Source: Actinomyces ruminis
GTDB lineage: Bacteria; Actinomycetota; Actinomycetes; Actinomycetales; Actinomycetaceae
Assembly (NCBI RefSeq): GCF_002154335.2
Contig: NZ_MTPX02000014.1
Coordinates: 1 to 64,000, forward strand
Direction: 5' to 3'
DNA: 64,000 nt
Shown piece by piece: positions 40,961 through 52,531 of this stretch (position 1 is the stretch's first letter; the number at the start of each line of letters is the position of its first letter). The translations under genes and the position numbers were made by a program. The notes under the pieces were generated by a model. That model made no database searches and was not told the origin of the DNA. It worked only from the letters and a program-made list of their open reading frames with translations.

Positions 40961-43420
40961 TCATGCGCGGGATGAAGCGGAGGCTTCGGGAAGCGGGCAG
41001 GACTCGGAGAATTCCCCACCGCCGGTCTCCACCACGCGACCGTCGGGCAGACGCAGCGTGGTCGGCACCCCCGGCGGGGTTTCGCCCCGCATGTGAAAGA
41101 CGCCGTCGCTGATCGTCCAGGAGGTGTCGATCAGGCCGCGGGCGGTCTCGAGGAAGGCTCGACTGCTGGTGAGTCCGCCGCCGGGTTCCGGGGAGATCTC
41201 CACCGCCGTGTAGCCGGGCGCCGCAGGCTTGATGCCGGCCACGTACTCGTGCAGGAAGGTGGTCACCGCACCCTTGGAGTAGTGGTTCTGCGAACTGTGA
41301 GGCCGTCCGTCGACGTCGATTCCGTCCCACTCCTCCCAGATGGACGTGGCGCCGCGGTCGATCATGACCATCCAGCCGGGCTCTTCACGCTGGAGGAGCA
41401 CCTCGTAGGCCAGGTCGGTGTAGCCCGCATCGGCAAGCGTGGGCAGGAGCATGCCGGTGGCAAGGAAACCGGTCGACAGCCGGCAGCCGTTATCCCGGAT
41501 CAGCTCGGCCAACCGCTCGGCGGCACGCTCCCGCTGGCCAGGCTCGACCAGGTCGAAGGCCAGGGCCCGCACATAGTTGGCCTGAGTCGGTTCGGTCAGT
41601 CGCAGCCCCTCCGCGTCGTCCCGAACGAATTCGGTGCGCCAGGCGGCCGTCACCCGGTCCGCCAGCTCGCCGAAGCGGGTGGCGTCGTCCGCATATCCCA
41701 GAACCTCGGCGGTATCGGCGACGATGCGGGCGGAGCGGGCGAAGTAGGCGGTGGCCACAATGCCGAAATCGCCGCGCGGATTCCACTCGACGCCCGGTTC
41801 TGTCCACTCGCCCCAGTGGAAGCCGGTGTCCCACAGGTAGCGGTCGTGCTCGCGCCACTGGGGGTGGGCCTCGGCCCGAGCCGGGTAGCGACCGGCAGCG
41901 GCCACGCGCTCCACATGTTCCACCCAGCGGCGCATCATCGGGTAGGCGGCCGCCAGGTCGTCCACATTCCCGTAGGCGCGGTACATCTCCCAGGGGACGA
42001 TGGTGGCGGAGTCGCCCCAACCGGAGGAGCCGGACAGGTCCGGCAGCGGGCTATTCCCCTCCGTACCCGTGTCCGGCGCGACATTGGGGATGGTGCCGTC
42101 CTCGCGCTGGTCGTCCGCAAGCGAGCGTAGCCACTTGCGGGCAAAGCCGGAGACGTCGTCGAGGAAGGCGGCGGTGCGGGCGAAGATCTGGAAGTCGCCC
42201 GTATACCCCCAACGCTCACGCTGCGGGCAGTCTGTGGGCAGGTCGCAGGAATTGGAGCGCCAGGCCCGCACCGTATTGCGGTGCAGGCGGTTCAGATCCC
42301 GGTTGGAGCACATGAATCCGCCGCGCTGCATCAGGTCGCTGCGCACCTCAACGGCGGTGATCTTGCCCGGGTCGAGTTCCCAGTCGGCCCCGTCGATTGC
42401 CACGTACCGGAATCCGTGGGTGGTGTGGTGCGGCTCGACGACGTCGCCGGCCACACCCCGGGAGATGACCGTGTCCACCTGGCCGAGCGGGTAGGGCTCC
42501 TCCCGGAATGGCGGGGCGTACTGGAGGTGTCGGGTGGTCATGTCCCCGTGCTCATCTAGGACCTCGAAGTGGCTCAGTGTCAGGCGTGTGCCCCAGGGGC
42601 CGAGGTCGCTGATGCGCACCCATCCGCTCAGCATCCGCCCGAAGTCCACGATCTGGCGTCCTGAAGACAGGCGGGTGACGCTGATGGCCGGAATCTGCTC
42701 CCCGCGCCGCACGGGCGGTGCGGGCGAGATGGCCAGGCGCGAACGGTCGCGGGTTAGCGGCGTGTCCGCCAGTTGTGCGGGTTCCCACCGCTCCCGCCCG
42801 ATGCGCATTAGGTCGGTGGTCTGCCCGTCCATCAGGTCCGCGGCGGTGATGGCGCCGACGGCGACCTCCCAGCCGGCCCCGGTGACCACCCGGCGCTCGA
42901 CGGGAGCGTCAGCGGCGCCAGCCGCCGCATCGTCGTCGGGAGCGCCGTTATCCGAACTGGAGGCGCCGTCGCCACCACTCGCTTGCGGTCCGCCGCCCAG
43001 TGTGAGGGCGGCGATGACGGCGGTCGCCTCGCCGTAGTTGTCGGGTACGCGGCTGGCGCCGCAGCGGCCGCGGAACCAGCCGTCGGAGACGACCAGACGC
43101 AGTTCGTTCTCCCCGACACGTAGCATGCCGGTCACATCCCACGTCTGCACGTACAAGGTCTTGCGGTAGCTGGTGGCGCCGGGGGCCAGTTCAACGTCGC
43201 CAACACGATCGCCGTTGATGAAGGCCTCGTAGATGCCGTGAGCGGTGGCGGTCAGCCGCGCCGGACCGGTCGCCTCGACGGCGGAGACGGCCAGGCAAGT
43301 ACGCAACTCGTAGGCGGGACGATTGCCCGCCGCGGGAGCGGGCGTGGGAGTGGCAAGCCAGGCGGCGTCGTCAAGGTCGGTCAGGACGGGAGCGAGCAGC
43401 GGCGCGGTTTTGTCGGCCAT
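40961..43420 (-). CDS. GH78 alpha-L-rhamnosidase C
   Basis: An intact 819-residue enzyme that is shorter than the other three because the first beta domain is absent. It opens directly with a domain like Bac_rhamnosid_N (LTATAHGIYEAFINGDRVGDVELAPG). The barrel carries PTDCPQRERWGYTGDFQIF, a variant of the DCPQRDERLG acid motif seen in another GH78 clade, and the base segment TSIWEEWDGID. A Gly/Ser/Asp-rich linker (about residues 150-180) interrupts the N-terminal half. It is last in the MFS-GH3-GH78 operon, separated from GH78 D by a GH3 remnant. The start ATG 43420 has GAGG 11 bases upstream. The different acid motif may mean a different aglycone or linkage. Confidence 0.82.
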   Translation of the reverse strand: MADKTAPLLAPVLTDLDDAAWLATPTPAPAAGNRPAYELRTCLAVSAVEATGPARLTATAHGIYEAFINGDRVGDVELAPGATSYRKTLYVQTWDVTGMLRVGENELRLVVSDGWFRGRCGASRVPDNYGEATAVIAALTLGGGPQASGGDGASSSDNGAPDDDAAAGAADAPVERRVVTGAGWEVAVGAITAADLMDGQTTDLMRIGRERWEPAQLADTPLTRDRSRLAISPAPPVRRGEQIPAISVTRLSSGRQIVDFGRMLSGWVRISDLGPWGTRLTLSHFEVLDEHGDMTTRHLQYAPPFREEPYPLGQVDTVISRGVAGDVVEPHHTTHGFRYVAIDGADWELDPGKITAVEVRSDLMQRGGFMCSNRDLNRLHRNTVRAWRSNSCDLPTDCPQRERWGYTGDFQIFARTAAFLDDVSGFARKWLRSLADDQREDGTIPNVAPDTGTEGNSPLPDLSGSSGWGDSATIVPWEMYRAYGNVDDLAAAYPMMRRWVEHVERVAAAGRYPARAEAHPQWREHDRYLWDTGFHWGEWTEPGVEWNPRGDFGIVATAYFARSARIVADTAEVLGYADDATRFGELADRVTAAWRTEFVRDDAEGLRLTEPTQANYVRALAFDLVEPGQRERAAERLAELIRDNGCRLSTGFLATGMLLPTLADAGYTDLAYEVLLQREEPGWMVMIDRGATSIWEEWDGIDVDGRPHSSQNHYSKGAVTTFLHEYVAGIKPAAPGYTAVEISPEPGGGLTSSRAFLETARGLIDTSWTISDGVFHMRGETPPGVPTTLRLPDGRVVETGGGEFSESCPLPEASASSRA

Positions 43421-43427
43421 CGAAGAG

Positions 43428-43560
43428 TTACCTCAATCTGAACAGTGACGGGCACCGCGGAACTGCATCCGACGGCGATGTCGAGAATGGTCTTGTTTTA
43501 CACCCACTCGTGGGCGAGTGTGAGCCGGTGGCGTAACGCATCCGGGGAGGAGCCCTGCGC
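43428..43560 (-). pseudogene. C-terminal remnant of a second GH3 gene
   Basis: The minus strand reads LAHEWV, stop (TAA), NKTILDIAVGCSSAVPVTVQIEV. That aligns with the end of the intact GH3 at 46440 (TREWVQDETVIDIAVGGSSAVPFTAQIEV). It is too diverged to be a recent copy of that gene's tail. It implies that another GH3 gene once lay here and was largely replaced by, or deleted with the arrival of, GH78 D. It fills the 165-bp gap between GH78 D and GH78 C. Confidence 0.7.
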
Positions 43561-43585
43561 ACCGCCGCTCGCCCGAGTCGTTTTC

Positions 43586-46410
43586 TCAGTCGGACGGGTT
43601 CGGCTCATACGACGGGCGCGGAGATAAGCGTTGCTCGGTATCATTACAGGCATCGAGTGCCATCTGTATGACATCCATGGCTGCGGGAGGCAACGTGCCC
43701 TCCAATTCGAGCACCGGACGCTCGGCGGCAAACATCATGAACAACTCGTTGTCTACCAGTTCCTTGGCATACCGGTTCATGGTCGCAGCACCCTCAGGGT
43801 GAGCCATAAGTGCGCCGAAAGTAGTTTCCATATTGAACTTCTTGGGGGCGAAGTCATGCTCCGTCGCGTATTCGAAGTGATAGACGCCAGAACCGAGCAA
43901 CACCTCCTCCCGCTCCGGCAGAGCGACCTCGGCGGTGGTGTTGGCGGGAATGTCCAAATCCACCACGTATCTGCCCCGGGCACATACGATCTTGCAAGTG
44001 AGTCTACCGTAAATCGTCTCGATGCGCCCCTCGATCTCGGGAATGCCGACGATCAGGCGCGGAGCGATGCGGGACTTCTTGTAGCCCGGTTCCAGCAGCT
44101 TGATACCCAGCAGGTCATGATATACCCAGCCGCCTATGGAGCCATAGCTGTAGTGGTTGAGGGAGTTCATCTCGAACCCGTTAAAGCTCCCGTCTGGGTT
44201 GACTCCGTCCCACAGCTCCCACATGGTGGTCGCCCCGAGACCCACGGGGTAGAGCCACGAAGGGCAGTCGTCCTTCAGGAAGACGGTTCCCGCTACTTCG
44301 TGGCGCCCGTTCTCGGACAGCACCGGGCAGAGGAAGGGCGTCCCGGCGAAGCCGGTGGTCAGATGGTTCCGGTGCCGTTTGAGGTTCGCCAGCAGGCGCT
44401 CCATACACACGGCGCGATCCTTCTCCTCCACGACGCCGAAGTGCAGTGCCAGCACATTCGCGGTCTGAGTGTCGTTCACAATGCGTCCATTGGGAGTCAC
44501 ATACTCCCGGCGAATCGCCTCTGTCAGCGTGTCATGCAGCGCCTGGTACTTGCGGACGTCTTCCTCACTTCCCAGCACCGCGGCCGCCTTCGCGGTCAAC
44601 AGCGCCGAGTTCGCATAGTAGACATTCGCCACGAAGTACGGATCGGTGGCCCCCATTTTCTCATTGAGCTGGAGGTTCCAGATCTCGCCCCGATAGTTAA
44701 GCATGGGACCGCGGGGCACATCCATGCTGACCCAGTCCCCCAGCTGCTGACCGGATTCGATGAGGCCGCTACCCCTGTCGGCTACCCGCTCGGTGTAAAA
44801 GTCCACGGTCGCCTTCATGCTGTCGAATTGCCCCTCGAGCAGCTGCAGATCTCCATACGTCTCGTACAGCCTCCACGGAACGATGACGCCGGCGTCGTGC
44901 CAAATGGCTATGCCGCCACCCGGCCCAAGGATGTTCGGCACGGTGGTAGGGACCCCCTCACCCAGAGACTGTTCATACTTCAGGTCCTGCAGCCACTTCT
45001 CGAAGAAAAGCGCCACATTGCGGCAGAGCATGGCCGTAGACAGGAAGATCTGGCGTCGCCGCTGTATCCCAACCGCTCATCCCGCTGCGGGCAGTCGGTT
45101 GGTATGTCCAGGAAGTTGTCTCGCAGGCCCCAGTCCACGTTATGCATCAGGCGGTTGACTCGCTCGTCTGAACAGCTGAACGAACCGCTCTTCTCCAGGT
45201 CGGTATGAATCACACAGGCGGTGAACTGTTCGGGTCGGATCTCCTCCAGGCCCGAAACCGCGATGTACCGGAAGCCGTGGTAGGTGAAGTCCGGCAGGAA
45301 TACGTCGTCTCCCCCGCTGCACACAAAGGTGTCCGTGCACCTGGCGGTGCGGAGGTTACGCGTGAAGAAGTTGCCCCTTTCATCGAGCGCCTCCGCATGC
45401 CGGACGGTGATGACCGTTCCGCGCGGCTGACGAATCTTCAACTCGATGACACCGGTGAGATTCTGACCGAAGTCCAGTACCCGGTCACCCTCGGGGGTGA
45501 TGAGTAGTTCTTGCGCGGCGATGCGCTCGGTGATGCGCACGGGCTCACTCCCCTGCGCTACCAGCACAGCCTTGCTCTGGTCGTACTTGACGGCCGGTCG
45601 GGCTTCCTGCTCGCCAACGGTGTAGTCGATGACCTCGCCATGATAGATCTCGCTATAACGAATGGGCCCGGTGGTGGAGCCCCAACTCGCATCGGATACG
45701 ATTCGCTCGCTGGTACTGTCGGCGTAGTCGATATCAAGCTGGGCGATCAAGGCGGTGCGCTTGCCGTAATGCTCACCGGAGTTGAAGAATCCCAGAATAC
45801 CCTTGTACCAGCCGTTGCCCACCGTGAAAACGAGCTCGTTCTCACGGCCAAGCAACTCCGTGACATCATAGGTCTGGTACTGCACTCGTGCCTGGTAGCT
45901 GGTCCAGCCCGGGGCGAAACGCACGTCGCTGCCCTCTTTGCCGTTGACCGTGAAGCGGTACACTCCAAGAGCGCTGGCATACAGGCGTGCTCTGACGATG
46001 TCTCCCCGAGCGGAGAACCTCTTCGTGAACACCGCCGGAGCTTCGAGCCCGTCCGCAAAACCGTGGGTGATCCAATCCGCCGCCATGTTCTGGTACGACA
46101 TGAGGCCGGTTTCGAAGCCGCCTTGAACACAGGCAGACTCGCCGTAGTTGTCAATTACGCTCACCACGACTTCGTACTCGGCCTGCGGACGAAGCGCCTC
46201 GCCCGCATAGCGCACGCAGACGCTTTGATCGCTCTCGACTATCCCACTGTCCCACATCACTCCGTCGCCGTGCGTCACGCGGATTCTGTAGCTTCTCTGG
46301 GCGACATTCTGCCGATCGCTCCTTAGCTTCCAGCTGATGCGCGGCGCCTCGGCGTCAATTCCGATGGGATTGTTCCGATACTCGACCCTGAGGTCATATA
46401 GGCTCAGCAT
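43586..46410 (-). CDS. GH78 alpha-L-rhamnosidase D, foreign-looking (one frame break)
   Basis: About 941 residues after one lost C near 45053 (GDAQIFLSTAMLCRNVALFFEKWLQDL). The GH78 order is complete: LRVEYRNNPIGIDAEAPRISWKL, VGNGWYKGILGFFNSGEHYG, DCPQRDERLGYSGD and TTMWELWDGV. A C-terminal extension (NMETTFGALMAHPEG to DVIQMALDACNDTEQ) is not present in the other three. Lys, Asn, Tyr and Phe are much more frequent, and G+C visibly lower, than in neighbouring genes. The sequence looks Firmicutes-like. I infer horizontal acquisition. The start ATG 46410 has GGGAGG upstream. It sits between an intact GH3 and a GH3 remnant. Confidence 0.85.
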
Positions 46411-46439
46411 GTTGTTCCTCCCGGTTGTCTCGTGGCCCT

Positions 46440-48829
46440 TCACGCAGTCACCTCGATCTGAGCGGTGAAAGGCACGGCGGAGCTGCCGCCGACGGCGATA
46501 TCGATGACGGTCTCGTCTTGGACCCATTCACGGGTGACCGACGACCAGTAGCGCAGTTGCTCCGGGCCCAGCGGCAGCTCCACGGTTACGGTCCTCCCAG
46601 CGGGTACATGCACCCGCCTGAAGCCCTTGAGTTCGCGCACCGGTCGGGTGGAGAGGCCATAACGCTGGTGGATGTAAAGCTGGACGACCTCGTCGGCGTC
46701 GACGTCGGAGGTATTTGTGACGTCCACGCTCACCGTCGCGCTCTCGCCCACTGCCATCCGGGCGGGCACGCATGCGTCCCCGTACTGGAATGTCGCATAG
46801 CTCAGACCGTGCCCGAACACGTAGCGGGGCGCACCGGAGGCCTCGTTCCAGTAGCGGGTGTCCGCGCCCTCGGGGTCGAAGGTGGTGCGGTGGGCGTAGT
46901 AGACCGGCACTTGCCCCACGTGCTGCGGCCAGGTGAAGGGCAGACGCCCCGCCGGGGAGACGTCCCCGAAGAGCGCGGCGGCGACCGCCTGGCCCCCTCG
47001 GGTACCCGGATACCAGACCTGGAGTATGGCGGCGGCGCCGTCGGCCGGGCGCAGGTCGAGGGGACGACCGCTCATCACCAGCACCACGGTGGGTGTGCCG
47101 GTGGCAATGACCCGGCGCAGCAGCTCCGCCTGGCGGCCGGGCAGGTCTAGGGTGGAAGCGGAGGACTTCTCCCCGATCATGTTCTGGTTCTGGCCTACGA
47201 TGACGATCGCCACCTCGCTAGTAGCGGCCACGCCAGTGGCCCGGTCCATTTCCACATCCGCATCGAATCCCTCCGGAGTGGCGGGCAACAGGCCGGCGTC
47301 CATGTGGTCGAACATAGAGGGCTGAGAGCGCTCGGCGGTGGCCAGAGCGCGGACGTACTCAACGGTGACATCGGCCCCGGCACGAGCGCGGATGCCGTCG
47401 AGGATCGAGACGGACTCTTCTACGTCCTTGTCAAAGGTCCAGGGGCCGAGCATGTCGCGCTTAGACTCTGCCAGGTCCCCGAGCACGGCAATGCGCCGGA
47501 CCGCAGCGGAGCCCTGCGCAGCGAGTGGCAGCGTACCGTCGTTCTCCAGCAATACCAGTGTTTTCTCGGCGGCCTCACGAGCCGCATCCCGGTGGGCAGG
47601 CGTATCCAAGACGGCGATGGAAGCAGCGACGTCAGCGTAAGGGCGCTCGAACAGGCCGAGGCGGAACTTGGCGGCCAGCACGCGGCGGACCGCCGTATCC
47701 AGGGCGGCCTCGTCTACGCACCCCGTCTTAAGGGCGGATTGCAGGTGCTCGTAGGCTGCGGGGCCGTTGGCCATCTCCATGTCCAGACCGGCGGTGAGCG
47801 CCCGCGCCGCGCCCACCTCCGCGTTGGGCACGAGGCGCTGAGTGCTCAGGTTGTTGACGCCGTTGGCGTCCGAGACGACGAAGCCATTGAAACCGAGCTC
47901 GCCGCGCAGCACGTCGGTCAACAGGTGGCGGTTGGCGGCTGCCGGCACACCGTTCAAGTCCATGTAGGCGGCCATGACGTTGCCGGCACCAGCATCGATT
48001 GCGGCCCGGAACGGCGGGTAATAGATGTTGTGGAGGGCGTCGTCGGACAGGTCGACGTCCTCGTAGTCTCGGCCCCCGTCGACCGCACCATAGCCGGCGA
48101 AGTGCTTGGGACCAGCCAGGACGGCGTCGACCGGGAAGTCGACAAGGTCGGAGTCCGGAGCGTGCGAGTCCTGAGGAGAGACGGTCCCAGCGGCCCCGCC
48201 CTGGAAGCCACGCACCTGGGCAGCGGCCATGGCGGCCCCGAGCAAGGGTCCTCGCCGGAGCCTTCAATGATGCGGCCCCAGCGGGGATCGCGGGCAATAT
48301 CCACCATCGGGGCGAAGGTCCAGCGGATGCCGACCGCGGCAGCCTCCCGCGCAGCGATGCGCTGCGCCGCCTCGACGCCGTCGGGATCCCAGGAGGCAGC
48401 GGCCGCGATGGGCACCGGGAAGATGGTGCGCAGCCCGTGGATGACGTCGAAGCCGAACAGCAGCGGTATGCCCCACCGACTGCCGGCGATGGCGCGCTCC
48501 TGCAGTCGCCGGATGAGCGCGGGATCCGTGACGAATAGCAGAGAGCCGACCTCACCGCGGTCGAGAGCGGCACGGATGCGGGCGGGTTGGCGGGCATACT
48601 CCTGGTGCTCGGGCGGGAGGGCGGCGATCAGTTGCTCGGGCACGTCCTCGTCGGTTGGGGCCACGTAGAAGTACTGCCGCAACTGGCCGATCTTCTCAGA
48701 GGTGGTCATGCGGCCCAGAAGGTCCTCGACACGTTGCGCGATGGGCAATGCGGGATCCCGGTAGGGATGGTCGACGACGTCGCTGACGGTCCGGTCGGTG
48801 CTATCGGGGTGGATGGTGGTGTCGTTCAT
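46440..48829 (-). CDS. GH3 beta-glucosidase-like enzyme B (one frame break)
   Basis: About 796 residues after one lost C near 48246 (GSGEDPLLGAAMAAAQVRGF). The GH3 barrel contains FGFDVIHGLRTIFPVP, APMVDIARDPRWGRI, the GPKHFAGYGAVDGGRDY motif and the nucleophile Asp of GFVVSDANGVNN. The C-terminal domain (VAIVIVGQNQNMIGEKSS) and a fibronectin-III-like tail follow. It looks like BglX-type enzymes but has no signal peptide. ATG 48829 has AGGAGG 9 bases upstream, so it has its own start although the frame is also open into the permease gene in front. It is probably co-transcribed with the permease and GH78 D. Confidence 0.85.
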
Positions 48830-48833
48830 CGGA

Positions 48834-50347
48834 TCAGACCTCCTGGTCGTGGCTGGCGGTGACGTTGAGGCGACGTCGGTAGGTGTGGGCCGCGAACCTG
48901 TCGTCGCCCCGCCGCCGGCCCTGGCGGCTGCGGAGGCCCTCCGGGCCGCAAGCTCCTCGTTGATCCGGGGCAGTAGATCCTCAACCCGATAGAACCGGAG
49001 GAGTAGAGCCATTAGCACGGCGATCACAGCGGGAATCCAACTGAATAGGGCGCGGATGGCGAAGATCGCCGAGTCGGGCTGGGCGTCCAGCGAGCCGTCG
49101 TAGTGGAAGGCGGACAGGAACGCACCCGCGCCCATCAGGCCTATACCGGCACCAATCTTGCTGGAGGCGGACTGGACCGCGCCGAGAATGGACTCCAGGC
49201 GGCGGTGGCCGCGCCATTCGTTGTACGTGGCGCAGTCAATCAGCATGATGCCGATCATGTAGGACAGAGGCAGAGCGCCCACGGCTGCGAATAGCCCGCC
49301 GCTCAGGAGCACCACGAGGTTGGCACCCGCCACGTAGTAGAGCATGCTGCCGATCGCCACGAGCAGCTGCCCGGCCATGATCAGGTGCGTCAGCTTAAAC
49401 CTCTTCATAAGCACTGGGATGCCTAAGACGGCAGGAATAGCGACGACGGATACCAACGCGAGCGTGGATTGCATGCCGAGGTCGCCGACGACGTAGCGGA
49501 AGTAGTAGGCGGGGGCACCCACGTTCATGAGCAGGTTCTGCAAAATGCACAGCACGAAGATGACCCAGATGTACTTGTTGTCGCGCAGCATCGCGAAGAT
49601 CTCACGGAAGCTGGCCTTGTCCATGGCGTCGGCCGCCTGGGTGACGGTCTCCTTGACGAAGATGAAGCGCATCATGCCGAGGATCGCCATGGGGATCGCG
49701 AGGCAGAGGATGAAGGTCGACCAGCGCCCGGAGTCCTTACCCGCCCATTCCAGGCCCTGCGGGACGACGACGGAGATAATGACGGCGCCCACGGAGATGA
49801 CCACGCCGGTGAAGGCCGAGACCCTGCCGATGGCCACGCGTGTGGGGAAGGCAAGCGCGGTGTAGAGCGTCTGGTTGGTGCCCGCCAACGTGGCGAACAC
49901 CGAGTTGACCATGACGTACAGGACGAACACCAGGGTGGCCTTGGCGCTTATGGAGAGGTGGGCGGGGATAGAGAAGAGCGCCCAGATGGAGATCCACATG
50001 CCGAGCATGGCGAACTCGTAGGGACGAGCCCGCCCCCATCGGGTATGGGTACGGTCGATCAACCACCCGGCCACGAGGTCGGTGAAGCCGTCAAAGACCT
50101 TGGAGGCGAGTAGAAGCGTGCCCAGCAGGGCGGGGCTGATGCCAAGGGTGTCGGTGGCGTAGAGACTGAAGTACCCCAGAATGATGGTGTTAGCGGCCAG
50201 AGACAAGCCACGGGCGGACCAACCAAGTTTTACGGGCCAGGAGACGTAGTCGGGATCGGTTCTCCGGCCGGCGTCGAGGCCCTTCTTCTCAGGACTCGGC
50301 TCAACGGTGGTGGAGGGCGCGTTCCCCCCGGTGACGGATGTGGTCAT
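48834..50347 (-). CDS. MFS/GPH-type glycoside permease C (frame break near the 3' end)
   Basis: A close paralogue of permease B along its length (GYFSLYATDTLGISPALLG, DLVAGWLIDRTHTRWGRARPYEF, YNEWRGHRRLESILG). The frame as given runs on without a stop into the GH3 gene. If one base is restored near 48870, it ends NVTASHDQEV at TGA 48836-48834, giving 504 residues, almost the same as permease B (505). Length modulo 3 also fits one lost base. I therefore treat the fusion as a sequencing artefact. It imports a glycoside, presumably for the GH3 and GH78 enzymes encoded downstream. It is divergent from the TetR gene at 50492. Confidence 0.83.
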
Positions 50348-50400
50348 GAGCTTCCTTCTGACTTCGGTCGTCGTTGACGAAGGTGTATCTGCGAAACTGA

Positions 50401-50486
50401 AGTAAAGTATGAAATTGAAACGACGTCAAGAGCTTGACATGGAGTCGATCGCGCCTGAAACTGATGTACAAGCCAATTTTGGAGGA
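50401..50486. promoter_or_regulatory. Divergent promoters between permease C and its TetR gene
   Basis: For the permease, TTGACG (50429-50424), 17 bases and TTTACT (50406-50401). For the regulator, TTGACA (50434-50439), 17 bases and GAAACT (50457-50462), with GGAGGAGGAG ending at 50490. AAACTGAAGTAAA (50394-50406) and AAACTGATGTACA (50458-50470) are likely operator copies. The layout is the same as that between permease B and its TetR gene, down to spacer lengths. Confidence 0.6.
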
Positions 50487-50491
50487 GGAGC

Positions 50492-51168
50492 ATGACGAGA
50501 ACGCCACGCCCGCGTGGCCCCTACGCCAAGACCGCCGCCAAACGGGAGGCGATTGCTCGCGCCGCCTACGAGGTGGTGCAGGAGGTCGGCCACGAGCACC
50601 TCACAACCGCGGCCGTTGCACAACGGGCCGGCATGGCCGAGCGCACGATGCTCTACCACTTCCCCAGCCGTGACCACCTGCTGGTAGCCGCTCTCGATCA
50701 CTTCGATGAAGTGGTGCAGGGACCAGGGGCACTCGCCAGTTTCCGGGAGCGCGAACCTGCAGAAGGGCACCAGCCCAGCGCGCAGGAGGCGGAGGCGACC
50801 ATAGCCCGTTTGGTCCACACCACCGCCTCAGACGACGCCCGGCTCCGCTTGTATGCCTACCTCGCCGGTCAGGCACAGGTTCCTGCTCGGCCGCGCACGA
50901 GCACTTCGCCACTCACTACGCGGAGGCCACCGCCGGCATCGGCGTCCTCATCCGGGCGCTGCAGAAGCGGGGCCTGGCGCGTGCCGATCACTCCGCTGAA
51001 TCGATGGCGCGCCGCTTCCTTGCCGCCTGGGACGGCCTGCAGCAGCTGTGGGCGGTATCCCCCGACTTCGATCTGGAGGCAGAGACCCTGCAGGCGTTCA
51101 CAGACATCACCGGTCGGGACCTGCTGCGTACCCGTGAGGCCATGGCCGAGGTGATTCGCGGTATCTGA
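50492..51168 (+). CDS. TetR-family regulator divergent from permease C (one frame break)
   Basis: About 225 residues after one lost G near 50878 (then SCSAAHEHFATHYAEA). The helix-turn-helix spans roughly residues 8-60 (RGPYAKTAAKREAIARAAYEV, TTAAVAQRAGMAERTMLYHFPSRDHLL). The C-terminus (SPDFDLEAETLQAFTDITGRDLLRTREAM) parallels the other TetR (EDFDLEEAMLRAFLDVTGHDLQRTRTAV). Both therefore come from one duplicated module. ATG 50492 follows GGAGGAGGAG. It precedes the GH1 and GH2 genes on the same strand and may control them as well as permease C. Confidence 0.8.
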
Positions 51169-51228
51169 AAGTCCCGCCCGACGTGGCCTCTCCCCGAACA
51201 AGCCTCTTCAAAGACGAAAGGACCAACC

Positions 51229-52496
51229 ATGACCATCCTGCGCGACGACTTCATCTGGGGTGCCTCCACCGCCGCCCACCAGGTCGAGGGGGACAACGTC
51301 GCCTCCGACTTCTGGGCCGTGGAACACTCCCCCGCCGGCCTACTACCGGAGAAGTCCGGCTCCGCCTGCGACTCCTTCCACCGCTACCGCGAGGACATCA
51401 GCCTGGCCGCCGCGGGTGGGCTGAAGGCCTACCGCTTCTCCATCGAGTGGGCGCGCATTGAGCCCGCCGACGGCGAGTTCTCCCGCGCCGCTCTGCTGCA
51501 CTACCGGGACATGATCGACGCCTGCCACGAGCACGGTCTGGAGCCGATCATTACCCTGCACCACTTCACCTGCCGCTGTGGTTCACGCTCGGCGGTGGCA
51601 TTCAGCGCACCGACGCCGTCGAGCGCTTCGCCGCCTACGTGCGCTACGTCGCCGAGATCCTGCACGACGTGCGCTGGATCGTCACCATCAATGAGCCCAA
51701 TATCCTCAACCTGATGAGCGGCTTGACCGCCGTCGTCGGCAAGACTCCCGCGGAACTGAGCGCGCTGGCCGAGACCATGACGGCTGGCGCTACCGGCGCC
51801 GGCAGGGACGACGCCGCAGCACCTACTGAGCAGATGGCCGCCCTGCCTGCCCCGTCACTCGACCTGGCACCGAAGCTCATTGCCATGCATGGCGCCGCAC
51901 GGGCGGTGCTGCGCCAACTCGTGCCGGAAGCACGGGTCGGCTGGGCGATTGCCGCCCAGGCCTTCACCCCCACCCCAGGCAATGAGGAGGTGTTCGAGCG
52001 GGTCTTCCACCAGTGGGAAGGCGTCTACCTGGACGCGACCGCCGAGGACGACTTCATCGGTGTGCAGGCCTACACCTCCCAGCCCGTGGATGCCTCCGGC
52101 CCGGTCCCGCACCCCGACTCCCCCGACAACACACTGACCGGCTGGGCCTACCGGCCCGACGCGTTGGGCATCAACCTGCGCCGCTACTGGGAGCGCTGCG
52201 GAAAGCCGCTGCTGGTCACGGAGAACGGCATCGCCACCGCCGACGATGCCCGCCGCATCGCCTACACCACCGAGGCGCTGCGGGGTCTGGTCGCCGCCGT
52301 CGCCGATGGGGCGGATGTGCGCGGTTACTGCCACTGGTCTCTGCTGGACAATTACGAGTGGGGCCGTTGGGAACCGACCTTCGGGCTGATCGCCGTCGAC
52401 CGCGAGCGCGACTTCGCCCGCACGCCCAAGCCCTCCCTGGCCTGGCTGGGACGCATCGCCGCCGAGAACGCCGCCTCGCTGGAGCCCAGCGCCTGA
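51229..52496 (+). CDS. GH1 beta-glucosidase (one frame break)
   Basis: About 422 residues after one lost C near 51570 (HHFTLPLWFTLGGG). It has the GH1 N-terminus FIWGASTAAHQVEGDN, acid/base Glu in WIVTINEPN and nucleophile Glu in LLVTENGIA. It ends WSLLDNYEWGRWEPTFGLIAVDRE, the usual GH1 aglycone/substrate region. A variable loop of about 45 residues (KTPAELSALAETMTAG onward) follows the acid/base motif. No signal peptide is seen; it hydrolyses imported beta-glucosides. ATG 51229 has AAAGGA upstream. It lies between the TetR and GH2 B genes in one direction, so an operon is likely. Confidence 0.87.
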
Positions 52497-52531
52497 ATCA
52501 CCTCTACCCCCATCTGCAAAGGAGCAGAAGC

